Part shown: piece after piece, positions 27,642-35,568 of the stretch
Numbering within the stretch: position 1 is the stretch's first letter
Layout of the letters: every line of letters begins with the position of its first letter
NCBI GenBank assembly: GCA_027621915.1
Contig: JAQCAD010000011.1
Location: forward strand, 1-64,000
Length of the DNA: 64,000 bases
Direction of reading: 5' to 3'
DNA from: Pseudomonadota bacterium
Lineage (GTDB): Bacteria > Pseudomonadota > Gammaproteobacteria > Steroidobacterales > Woeseiaceae
Notes under the pieces: model-generated
Seen by the model: only the letters and a program-made list of their open reading frames with translations
Told to the model about the DNA's origin: nothing
Databases searched by the model: none
Program-made: the position numbers and the translations under genes

Positions 27642-27813
27642 GTCGTCATCCGCACGTGCCTTCCGGTATTATGTGAACCGGCGCAAGGAACTAACGGCGC
27701 AAATACCACAGAGTAAAGAATGAAAAGTGCCCTTGGCGCCGGTCGCAGCCCTGAGATTTGCTCAAAATAGAAGCTACGGCGCCTGACATGGAACCCCGGA
27801 CTATCGAAAAACG

Positions 27814-28578
27814 ATGCTGATAACACCGAACAAACAAGACCTGAACAAGATCGTGGTCATCAATCCGAAGGGCGGCTGCGGTAAGACGACGTTGTCGACC
27901 AACCTGGCCGCTTATTTCGCCATGCGCGGCCCCATCCCGGCGGTTATGGATTGCGATCCGCAAGGCTCGAGCATGACCTGGCTTGAACGGCGACCCGATT
28001 CGAAAGCGCCCATACACGGAATTGCCGCGTTCAAACGAACGATGCAGGCAACGCGCAGCTGGCAGCTGCGCGTACCTCAGGAGACTACCAATCTGATCGT
28101 TGACTCACCGGCCAGCCTGACCCACGACGATCTCAGAGAGGTCACGCGAGACGCGAGCAGCATCCTTGTTCCCGTGATGCCATCGTCAATCGATATTCAC
28201 GCCGCTTCACGATGTATTGCCGATTTGTTACTGGTCGCCAAAATTGATCGCCGTGATTGAAAACTCGCCGTGGTCGCCAACCGTACGCGGAAAAACACGA
28301 AGAGCCTTGGTAAACTGATGCGCTTTCTCGATTCACTGGGCATCCCGATCATCGCGGTGTTACGTGACAGTCAGAACTTTGTACACGCCGCAGAGGATGG
28401 TATTGGAATCTGCGAAATGAAACCTTACAAGGTGAAGAAAGACATGGAGCAGCTCGAGCTAATCATCGAGTGGCTTGATGGCTGGCAGAACCGCCGGTAT
28501 CAAACGTCTGATACCAGCATCATTCAACAATCGCCAAATGTGACTTTGTTTCGAAAACCAGGGGTTGGCTCGAACTAG
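27814..28578 (+). pseudogene. ParA-family ATPase interrupted by an in-frame TGA
   Basis: 254 codons of an orphan ParA/MinD-type ATPase. Residues 1-148 contain the deviant Walker A KGGCGKTT and the switch region MDCDPQGSSMTWLE. A TGA at 28258-28260 stops this frame in DLLLVAKIDRRD; the same frame then continues as KLAVVANRTRKNTKSLGKL to 28578 with no gap or shift. Family members read straight through here, usually with a charged residue. A single C-to-T change from CGA would explain it. The gene is either a recent pseudogene or carries a sequencing error. No parB is adjacent. Confidence 0.88.
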
Positions 28579-29549
28579 CTACCGGACGCCTGGATGGACG
28601 CAAACATTTCCGCGTCGATATTTCCACCACTCAACACGATTACCGTCACTTTCTCGCGCGTATCGATTTTGCCTTTCAGGACCGCTGCAAGTGACACAGC
28701 TCCGCCCGGCTCGACGACCAGTTTCAGATGAGCGAATGCGAAGCGAATGGCGTCCCTTACGTCATCGTCACTAACCAGTACGCCACTACTTAACAAATCC
28801 TTATTGATGGAAAACGTAATCTTCCCAGGCGTCGCCACCTGGAGTGAGTCGCAAATCGACCGTGCTGTAACGTCCACCTGCTCACGTTTTCCCGAGACCA
28901 ACGACCGGCAGGTGTCATCGTATTGTTCCGGCTCAACCGGGTGCACCGCGGTATTGGCTAACTGACTGCAAATCGCAATTGCGCATCCGGCTGTCAGGCC
29001 GCCACCACTGCAGTTAATTAATACCTGATCCGGCACGACGCCAGCTTCCTTGCATTGTTCGACAATTTCCAGACCAACGGTTCCCTGGCCAGCTATGATG
29101 TGTTCGTGATCGTACGACGGAACCACTTCACAACCGCGTTCAGCGGCCATGGCCCTCGCGATGGTTTCCCGGTCGCCCGTATAGCGGTCGTAAAGCACTG
29201 TAGTCCCGCCCAGCTTGCGCGTGTTTTCAATCTTGATCCTTGGCGCATCTTCGGGCATGACTATTGTGGTCTCTATGCCCAGGATTGTCCCCGCCGCGGC
29301 AACAGCTTGTGCATGGTTCCCTGACGAAAATGCGATCACGCCTCGCGCTGCCTGCTCGGGCGTTAACTGGCTTAAAAGGTTATACGCGCCGCGAATTTTG
29401 AATGAACCAATCCGCTGCAGGTTCTCTGCTTTAATCAATACCTTGCCACCGACCATTTCATTCAATGCGGGGGACGAGATCAGCGGCGTTCGCACGATGA
29501 TTGGTTTCAGCCTTATCGCGGCCGCTTTTATGTCATCCAGATCGACCAT
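28575..29549 (-). CDS. Threonine/serine ammonia-lyase (PLP)
   Basis: 324 residues of fold-type II PLP enzyme. The PLP lysine is in GSFKIRGAYN, SSGNHAQAVA binds substrate, and the glycine loop is NCSGGGLTAG. It deaminates threonine (or serine) to 2-oxobutyrate or pyruvate. The C-terminal ACT regulatory domain of biosynthetic IlvA is absent, so it resembles catabolic TdcB-type or short IlvA enzymes; with ilvB and ilvN nearby, a role in isoleucine supply is possible. The ATG at 29549 has GGAGG nine bases upstream. Its stop shares CTAG with the parA stop. Confidence 0.92.
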   Translation of the reverse strand: MVDLDDIKAAAIRLKPIIVRTPLISSPALNEMVGGKVLIKAENLQRIGSFKIRGAYNLLSQLTPEQAARGVIAFSSGNHAQAVAAAGTILGIETTIVMPEDAPRIKIENTRKLGGTTVLYDRYTGDRETIARAMAAERGCEVVPSYDHEHIIAGQGTVGLEIVEQCKEAGVVPDQVLINCSGGGLTAGCAIAICSQLANTAVHPVEPEQYDDTCRSLVSGKREQVDVTARSICDSLQVATPGKITFSINKDLLSSGVLVSDDDVRDAIRFAFAHLKLVVEPGGAVSLAAVLKGKIDTREKVTVIVLSGGNIDAEMFASIQASGS

Positions 29550-29550
29550 G

Positions 29551-29892
29551 TCAGAGATCCTCCGCAAGCCGATCTATCTTGGCGGCACAGATGAAGTCGT
29601 TATCCGACAACCCATTGATCGCATGCGTTCGATACATGACATGGCAACTGCCATAGTTAACAATGAGTTCCGGGTGGTGGCCTTCAACTGTCGCAATCCA
29701 CGCGACCGCATTGACGAACGCAATCGTCCTGCTGAACGCCCGGAATTCGAACTGTCGCTGAATACTTTCTGCCGCCTCGTCGAGCGTCCATGCGTCATCC
29801 AGCGCTTCCATCCGCTGGTTCGCCTGCTCAATCGTCAGCTTTGCGACGCCACCTTCACAGGGTTTGCATTTCCTTTTCGCCCAATCTTCCAA
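29551..29892 (-). CDS. phhB: 4a-hydroxytetrahydrobiopterin dehydratase
   Basis: Pterin-4a-carbinolamine dehydratase, recycling the cofactor of aromatic-amino-acid hydroxylases. The active site is in the segment EGHHPELIVNYGSCHVMYRTH, read here as EGHHPELIVNYG and the following VMYRTH, with WTLDEAAESIQRQFEF before it. A TTG at 29892 gives 113 residues, the normal family size; the only upstream ATG would begin inside or before the terminator at 29953-29988. No hydroxylase gene is adjacent. It ends one base before the threonine dehydratase start. Confidence 0.88.
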   Translation of the reverse strand: MEDWAKRKCKPCEGGVAKLTIEQANQRMEALDDAWTLDEAAESIQRQFEFRAFSRTIAFVNAVAWIATVEGHHPELIVNYGSCHVMYRTHAINGLSDNDFICAAKIDRLAEDL

Positions 29893-29952
29893 TTTCGTAA
29901 TCTCGTGCCAGACAGCTAGCGCCTGACTATAAGACCTCTGTAACAGACTGGC

Positions 29953-29988
29953 AAAAAAAATGCCGGCCCTCAATGAAACGGGGCCGGC
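29953..29988 (-). terminator. Rho-independent terminator between the OmpA-like gene and phhB
   Basis: On the minus strand: GCCGGCCC stem, an 11-base loop region, GGGCCGGC, then A and eight T residues. It lies about 60 bases after the OmpA-like stop. It insulates phhB and the threonine dehydratase from upstream transcription and argues for a phhB start below 29953. Confidence 0.9.
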
Positions 29989-30045
29989 GAGGCGGAGACT
30001 CATTTCAGAGTCGCGGGGTATCAATTCCTGGTTAATGAGACGTCT

Positions 30046-30768
30046 TTAGCGAGGGTTTGACGCAAACGACGGTGTGTTGCCCGTGTAAAGTGTCAAACTG
30101 ACACGGCGCTCCAATGCATAGCTGTCGTAGGTCGCGTCGGCGGCAGGTGATTCTCCATGCGCGCTGATCGTAATGTTCGACGCCGGAATGCCGTTCCTGA
30201 TCAGCACGTCACGAACATGTTCGACACGAAGTGCGGACAATTTCTGGTTGTAGGCTTCGTCACCTCTTTCGTCGGCAAAACCGTCCAGACGAACCTGGAC
30301 TTCCGGATTTCCAGAGATGCTGGCGGCAAGCTGGCTGAGCCTGATTCCCGTCGTATCCGCGAGAACATGTTCGTCGGTGCGGAAAAGAAGATCCATCTCG
30401 ATTCCAGCCGCAAGCAACGCGAGCAATTCAGGCTTTGCCATGTCCCGGGCCTGACGCAACTCGACATCGGTCGAACGGAGCTCCGCCCTCAATGACGAGA
30501 TATCACCTTGTAACGTTTCTACCCGTGCTAGCGATCCAGAGAGCGACACTGACAATGAATCCACTTTTTCACTTTTTTTGCCGTATTCGTCACCGAACTT
30601 GCCTCCAAAAGCCGCACCGACTATGACTCCGACGGGGCCGCCGACCGCGCCGCCTATAACGGCCCCAATGCCGACCCCGGTGCTTTCCTCCCTGGACGCA
30701 CGTTCGGCAAACGCAGGGGCCGCAATGACACTGACCAACAATCCAAACAGAATGGTTTTCTTGAACAT
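30046..30768 (-). CDS. OmpA-family protein with glycine-zipper segment (PdsO-like)
   Basis: 240 residues. Signal peptide (cut near APAFA-ER), then a glycine-zipper membrane-like segment GIGAVIGGAVGGPVGVIVG, a coiled coil (about 65-115) and a C-terminal OmpA/MotB peptidoglycan-binding domain (VRLDGFADERGDEAYNQKLS, then ALRVEHVRDVL). This order resembles PdsO proteins of the proteobacterial sortase system, but no sortase or sortase substrate is in the window. The ATG at 30768 has GGAGGAATTGC about 9 bases upstream. It lies downstream of the vWA genes, 127 bases apart, with its own terminator. Confidence 0.87.
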   Translation of the reverse strand: MFKKTILFGLLVSVIAAPAFAERASREESTGVGIGAVIGGAVGGPVGVIVGAAFGGKFGDEYGKKSEKVDSLSVSLSGSLARVETLQGDISSLRAELRSTDVELRQARDMAKPELLALLAAGIEMDLLFRTDEHVLADTTGIRLSQLAASISGNPEVQVRLDGFADERGDEAYNQKLSALRVEHVRDVLIRNGIPASNITISAHGESPAADATYDSYALERRVSLTLYTGNTPSFASNPR

Positions 30769-30894
30769 AGCAATTCCTCCGAAATTCGATAACCCGTGTC
30801 GGGTCGTCTTCGGAATCAATTACACAATCACAAGGGGCTCTGCTCGAGGCAGGAAGGTGTCAGGGTGACGATCAAATCTGGCGAAAAATGGCAG

Positions 30895-31890
30895 TTAGCG
30901 GCTACCCTCGGTTAGCGCCACGAAAGTGCCACCATTGCGGTCGCACATCACTCTCATCAGCCCGGCGAACTTTTGAGAACTCGTCGAAGGGCCCTTTCCC
31001 GTGAATCCCAGTGGAAAGCCAATGGCATGGATGCGCACGCGTCGATCCCCATTCTCGTCTTCGATATTGAGCTGATCGATCTGGTTCAAAACAGATTCCA
31101 TAGAACCGCCCTGAAAATCGTCACCGAAGACATAGACGCTGATTTTCTTGTCCGGCGCCCAGAAAGTTTCAATGGCATAGGCGATTCCGTCAGACGGATT
31201 GCTATCGCTGAAATCCTGCCACTGACGCATTTGATTCGTGATGGCCTGCCTGACCTGTGGCGAATCCTCTATCCATGTTCCGCCGTACTGCTTGAACATA
31301 TAACTACCGTTATCGTTCATAATCTGCAGACCTTTCACCTTCGGGTAGGCGTTCAGGACCTGCGACAATTTTTCCTCAACCCAGGTCCATTTGGACTGCA
31401 TACTGCCGGACGTGTCGATGACGAACAGAATGTATTCGCTATCAACGGGAATGCCACCGACCGCGTCGTCCGGCGCACGGCGAAACGGACCCAGATTCAA
31501 CATCTCCTCCGTGAGTCGCTGACGCGCCGCACGCAGGTCTCCTTCGTCTATATTCAGCATCGGGTCATCCACATTGATCAATGCATACTGACCCTGAACC
31601 TTATCCAACTCCTTTTGCAATGTTGTCATTCGCATTTTGGTTTCCGATGTGTCGAGCTGCACTCTGCCGAGCGCGCGATTCATCACCAGGGTTTCGCCGC
31701 GAATATTAAACAACTCTTCCTGCAGCCTGGCTATCAGCTGTGCAAGATCTTCATTTGTTTTTTCAAGAATTACCGGTTCATAGATCTTGCTGAGCACCAG
31801 CAACAGAATAATTGCGCCAAATCCGCAGCAAATACAGTCAAGAAATGACAGACTGAATACTTCAACATCTGCACGTCGGCGCCTTGCCAT
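30895..31890 (-). CDS. vWA protein with ExbD/TolR-like N-terminal helix (copy 1)
   Basis: 331 residues. A basic start (MARRRR) leads to one membrane helix (about 11-36) with FSLSFLDCICCGFGA; D18 sits where ExbD/TolR proteins have their proton-carrying Asp in PFID. A coiled coil (about 40-105) and a vWA domain follow, with MIDAS motif DTSGS (159-163) and, later, a conserved FGDDF. By positive-inside rule the vWA domain is periplasmic. The start overlaps the stop of the upstream vWA gene by one base (TAATG). Last gene of the nine-gene cluster. Partner and ligand unknown. Confidence 0.85.
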   Translation of the reverse strand: MARRRRADVEVFSLSFLDCICCGFGAIILLLVLSKIYEPVILEKTNEDLAQLIARLQEELFNIRGETLVMNRALGRVQLDTSETKMRMTTLQKELDKVQGQYALINVDDPMLNIDEGDLRAARQRLTEEMLNLGPFRRAPDDAVGGIPVDSEYILFVIDTSGSMQSKWTWVEEKLSQVLNAYPKVKGLQIMNDNGSYMFKQYGGTWIEDSPQVRQAITNQMRQWQDFSDSNPSDGIAYAIETFWAPDKKISVYVFGDDFQGGSMESVLNQIDQLNIEDENGDRRVRIHAIGFPLGFTGKGPSTSSQKFAGLMRVMCDRNGGTFVALTEGSR

Positions 31891-32987
31891 TACGGCCAGT
31901 CCTTACTAACACTCATGAACGACCCTCCGGTCTGATACGCCAAAAGCCAGTATGCGATCGCCGCAGAATAATCTCCTTCCATAGGGTACAGAAGAATATT
32001 GATCGGTACGCCAGGGGGCAGCGTTTCGATCGCTCCGTAGTGATATCGGAGCCGTTCTGCGCCGGTAACCATACCTCGAGCAGCCTGTGGCGAATCCATG
32101 GTCGGCAATCCATCTGCCAGTAAAATGACATTGTCTGGCGGCGGATTCAGACTGGTAATCACTTCATAAGCCGCTTTCATATTGGTACCGTCCTGCGGAA
32201 CTGTTCGGCGCAATAATCGTATCGCTTCATCGACTTGTTTTCCGTCCCCCACCTCAAGCCAGATATTCTCACTACCTTTCAGTACCGGTCGTGCCTCTTT
32301 GTTGAATGTATAAATCTGAAACCGGCTGTCCGGAGGAAATTGCGCAGATAACCAGTCTACGCTTGCGACCGCCTGTCGCCATTTCAAGGATCGCAATTTG
32401 TTAGCATCCGGCAAATTGCGGCGACGCAGAATATTGACAATTTTCCGATCGAGCATGCTGGCAGAACTATCGACGAGAATGAGAATGCGCTGGCCGCCGA
32501 CTTTGAGACCTGTAAGGTATTGCCTGTCTCCATTTCCTACAAAAGATCGCACACGGCTTCCTGCCTCTTCTCGTTCCTGCTCCATGGCCAGAAGTCTCTT
32601 CTTCTCTTCTTCCAGAGATTTGATATCCGACTGCAGTTTTTCTACTCGCTCGATTTTTGCCAAGGTTACTTCGTCATACTGCTCGAGTTCCTTTTTCAAC
32701 TTTTCGATTAGCGCAATGATCTGCGCGATTTGATCTTCGGCGCGGACTTTTTCATCTTCAAGACGATCCATTGTATTCCTGGCCAAAACCAGGTTCTTGC
32801 GTTGCTCCAGGATCTCGAATTCCAGTTTGACCGTTTCGGCTTGCGCTTTTTCGGGCGGAGTCTCTGACTCGTGGACAACCTGAGAATTGATAATCATGAA
32901 GAACAGGATTACGGCGCCGAAGCCACAGCTCATGCAGTCGAGAAACGACATGCTGAACACTTCCATTTTTCGTCGGCGTCTAGCCAA
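31890..32987 (-). CDS. vWA protein with ExbD/TolR-like N-terminal helix (copy 2)
   Basis: 365 residues, paralogous in layout to its downstream neighbour: MARRRR start, membrane helix with FSMSFLDCMSCGFGAVILFF (D17 aligned with the ExbD Asp), a longer coiled coil (about 50-145, heptads of Glu/Lys/Leu) and a vWA domain with MIDAS DSSAS (173-177). The vWA part includes NVILLADGLPTMDS and a C-terminal ILLYPMEGD. It overlaps the Hsp70-like gene by 8 bases. The two proteins could form the dimer that inserts in an ExbB-type ring; that is inference. Confidence 0.85.
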   Translation of the reverse strand: MARRRRKMEVFSMSFLDCMSCGFGAVILFFMIINSQVVHESETPPEKAQAETVKLEFEILEQRKNLVLARNTMDRLEDEKVRAEDQIAQIIALIEKLKKELEQYDEVTLAKIERVEKLQSDIKSLEEEKKRLLAMEQEREEAGSRVRSFVGNGDRQYLTGLKVGGQRILILVDSSASMLDRKIVNILRRRNLPDANKLRSLKWRQAVASVDWLSAQFPPDSRFQIYTFNKEARPVLKGSENIWLEVGDGKQVDEAIRLLRRTVPQDGTNMKAAYEVITSLNPPPDNVILLADGLPTMDSPQAARGMVTGAERLRYHYGAIETLPPGVPINILLYPMEGDYSAAIAYWLLAYQTGGSFMSVSKDWP

Positions 32988-34356
32988 TTTTCTCGTCCGT
33001 CACGATAGTTTTGATTAATTGAAATTCATACCCGGGCGAACCGATTCGCAAGGTGTCGCCCACTTGTAATATTGACGAACCGTCTACCCGGTGACCGTTT
33101 AGAAATGTGCCGTAACGGCTTTGGTCCTCAACCACGCATTGACCATTTTTTCTGGCCAGCGTGCAGTGCCGGCGCGACACGCCCGGCATATCGGTTGCCA
33201 GCGCGACGAATCGATCTTCCACACCTTCCTCTGACCCGATAATCAATGGTGAATTCCCGATTGCATAGGCGTTGTGGCCAAATAACAGGTGCGTGGGCAC
33301 ACCAGCATCGGTACTCCTGACCGTATGCTGAGCGATATCAATCGACGACTGGTCCCAAGGCAATTGACGCAACAGGCTGACACCTTGCGCTTGTGTCGAA
33401 CTGGCGCGGCAACGCGCCAGAGCGCCTCGAGCCGTGGCGCCAGGCTCCAGCACAAACACTTCCCCACCAACCTTAGCTTTCAGAAGGTCGGTCAGGCCCG
33501 GCAGCCGCGCCGTGCGGTCAGTTACCTGGATTGCGGGCAAATCCTCTGCCCGATAAAGCGCGCGTAGCGTGGTTGTAATCCGCTGATAGACAGGTGCGGC
33601 GGCGCCGATTAATGCCAGTGATTCGATAGTCGCCTCGTACGTAACGCCGCGAGACTCAAGCTGCAACTGGACACGACTCTGGCGCGAGGCCTGGTCGACC
33701 CATCCGCCGAGCCGGTCGAGCACCATTTGTTCGGATTCGGCCTGGTGCAACGGATCGAAGCGCGATTGTTGGACGAATACTTCGGCGATTGCTTTGAGCC
33801 ATGCATCGTTAAGCGCGTTAATCCCTGCGTTATTCAATACTTCGGACCGGTCGATCTGTGCCATTCCAGGCTGTGCAAGGCGTGTCAGCATCGCCTGGTG
33901 CAACCCGAGATCAACGTGAACCGGAATTGCACCCGAGTACTCTCGCCGCGTTGCGGCGACCGCCGCGTCAACCATTGCCACAATCGGCAAGTTCAACTCA
34001 CCGGCGATACCGAGAAACAATCCAAGCGTCTCACCGGACATGAATGCCGGCACCGCGACGATCAGCTCACTGACGCCGTTGCCTCCCGCTGCCCAAATTT
34101 GTTCAAGCTGGCGACTTACAAGATCGGCGGCGCTCAAGTGGCTGAACCGGCGGTCCGACAACGGAGTCGTATTCAGTTCGGACCAGAAACTGTGTTGTAC
34201 CCGTCTCGGATCGATTCGGGCATGAGAAAATGCCTCGTTTCCTGTCGCCAGGCTACTGTCCCCAAGATAGGCAAACCCTGGTTCCCGGTAAGCAATGCGC
34301 TCCCCGTCCGAGAGCGTAATGCCGGCGTCATTCAGATGTATCGCCAGGCGACTCAT
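32980..34356 (-). CDS. Hsp70-like (actin-fold) protein with C-terminal FHA domain
   Basis: 458 residues. Residues 1 to about 330 resemble a divergent Hsp70/actin-type ATPase: LAIHLNDAGITLSDG at the start, ELIVAVPAFMSGE, IVAMVDAAVAATRREY and VHVDLGLHQAML in the expected order. The C-terminal 100 residues are an FHA domain (GVSRRHCTL, then VEDQSRYGTFLNGHRV), which binds phosphothreonine. No membrane segment, so cytoplasmic. It would read phosphorylation by the cluster's kinase. The ATG at 34356 is preferred to a TTG at 34380 that overlaps the channel gene. Confidence 0.8.
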   Translation of the reverse strand: MSRLAIHLNDAGITLSDGERIAYREPGFAYLGDSSLATGNEAFSHARIDPRRVQHSFWSELNTTPLSDRRFSHLSAADLVSRQLEQIWAAGGNGVSELIVAVPAFMSGETLGLFLGIAGELNLPIVAMVDAAVAATRREYSGAIPVHVDLGLHQAMLTRLAQPGMAQIDRSEVLNNAGINALNDAWLKAIAEVFVQQSRFDPLHQAESEQMVLDRLGGWVDQASRQSRVQLQLESRGVTYEATIESLALIGAAAPVYQRITTTLRALYRAEDLPAIQVTDRTARLPGLTDLLKAKVGGEVFVLEPGATARGALARCRASSTQAQGVSLLRQLPWDQSSIDIAQHTVRSTDAGVPTHLLFGHNAYAIGNSPLIIGSEEGVEDRFVALATDMPGVSRRHCTLARKNGQCVVEDQSRYGTFLNGHRVDGSSILQVGDTLRIGSPGYEFQLIKTIVTDEKIG

Positions 34357-34376
34357 TTCGTGATTGCCCTGATTTC

Positions 34377-35177
34377 TCAATCGCCCTTCATGTGGCGAAT
34401 CAACTTATCGTCCAGGTAATTCTTGCTGTCGAAAACCAGGCGTTCCTGCAATAGTTGCAGCTGGTAGACCAGGAACATCAGGAAGATGCTGATCAAAAGT
34501 GCGATAAATGTGGAGTTAAATGCCACACCGAGGCTCTGGGTAACGCCGGCAATATCGCCCTGAACGGCTTTGTCCGCCTGGGCAAGCGCTTCGCCAATAC
34601 CCCGCACGGTCCCGATGAACCCGATTGACGGGATCGCCCATGAAATGTACCGGATCATCGACAACTCTGACTCCAGCCGATCCGCTTCAGATTCAAAGAC
34701 GATGTTTGTACTGGTTGAGACGTCCTGAATACTTCGAGTCGAATTGAACCGTCTCAACGCGTTGACCAGTGCACGTGGCAACAACATTCGCCTCCGCTCG
34801 CCCGGAAGCGCCTCCACTTGCCGAGCAAACTCCCGCGTATCCTCGGGTAGTATCCGCATTCCCTCTGCAATCGGGATGAGCTCGATATCGAGCAGATTTC
34901 GCTCCTGGATTATCTCCTTGGCTTTGTAAGTCATGATGGCAAGCGCCCAGAACATCAGGATGAAACAGGATTCCTGCTCAAGGTCTTTTATCAATATCCA
35001 GGTCGACCGATCTCGTATGTAGTCAGGATTTGCTTCCGCTTCGATCGCCTGCTGCGCCAGCACCTCGGTCGCATTCGGGCGAACTATTGATACGTAGAAC
35101 GCATGAACAACGATTATTGCAATGATCAATGCGAATAACTGATAAACAAATTCGACCGGAATATTTTTTTTCTTCAT
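34377..35177 (-). CDS. MotA/TolQ/ExbB-family channel protein
   Basis: 266 residues with membrane helices at about 10-32, 70-84, 176-195 and 218-242. The family signature is SIGFIGTVRGIGEAL (184-198). Helices 3 and 4 with a large cytoplasmic loop before them are the MotA/ExbB layout; four helices are closer to MotA than to three-helix ExbB. These proteins form pentamers around two ExbD/MotB helices and convert ion flow into motion. No ExbD or MotB gene is present; the two vWA proteins downstream supply matching helices. Confidence 0.9.
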   Translation of the reverse strand: MKKKNIPVEFVYQLFALIIAIIVVHAFYVSIVRPNATEVLAQQAIEAEANPDYIRDRSTWILIKDLEQESCFILMFWALAIMTYKAKEIIQERNLLDIELIPIAEGMRILPEDTREFARQVEALPGERRRMLLPRALVNALRRFNSTRSIQDVSTSTNIVFESEADRLESELSMIRYISWAIPSIGFIGTVRGIGEALAQADKAVQGDIAGVTQSLGVAFNSTFIALLISIFLMFLVYQLQLLQERLVFDSKNYLDDKLIRHMKGD

Positions 35178-35229
35178 TTAATGTTTCTCTCGGGCAGTTG
35201 CCAGAAACGACCCTTGCACTACCGCTTCT

Positions 35230-35502
35230 TCAGATGTTCGAAGGAAAAGGAATCGGCTCATCGGCCGGAATTTCTTCGCTCGGCACGAAATCGTCTTCAT
35301 CTTCCTCATAGGTTTGATCGTCCAGTTCATCGTCACCAACATCGTAATTTACATCCTCCGATTGAGTTTCGGTCACGACATCGTCGACAACTTCTTCCGG
35401 CGCGGATGACATTGCAGGTTCATTCCCGGAATTCTCCTCCTGCGACCAGGAGGCTGCTGCAAGGAAAACCAGCATCGTCAGGCTTATCAAATACTTCGAC
35501 AT
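35230..35502 (-). CDS. Small highly acidic exported protein
   Basis: 90 residues: signal peptide (about 1-20, ending AAASWS-QE), then a mature part in which roughly every second residue is Asp or Glu, for example DDELDDQTYEEDEDDF. No Cys, no aromatic core. It lies between the PEGA-FGE gene and the channel gene in the same strand and order. It could bind cations or a basic partner in the periplasm. No family recognised; the translation-initiation region is weak. Confidence 0.6.
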   Translation of the reverse strand: MSKYLISLTMLVFLAAASWSQEENSGNEPAMSSAPEEVVDDVVTETQSEDVNYDVGDDELDDQTYEEDEDDFVPSEEIPADEPIPFPSNI

Positions 35503-35534
35503 GATTGTCTCGCTTCAGGATTACCACATAGTCA

Positions 35535-35555
35535 TTGGACAAAATCGATGTCCAA
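35535..35555 (-). other. Small hairpin between the PEGA-FGE and acidic-protein genes
   Basis: Inverted repeat TTGGACA / TGTCCAA with a 7-base loop, just after the PEGA-FGE stop. No T tract. It could tune expression inside the operon; it could also be chance. Confidence 0.25.
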
Positions 35556-35568
35556 ACATCCGCAGTTT

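Noticed and set aside
28258-28260. TGA read as selenocysteine in the ParA-like gene
   Set aside because: No selenoprotein of this family is known, the position is normally an ordinary charged residue, and no SECIS-like structure was evident after the codon.
30046-30768. OmpA-like gene as proof of a sortase system
   Set aside because: It resembles PdsO, but no sortase and no protein with an LPXTG-type tail occurs in the window.
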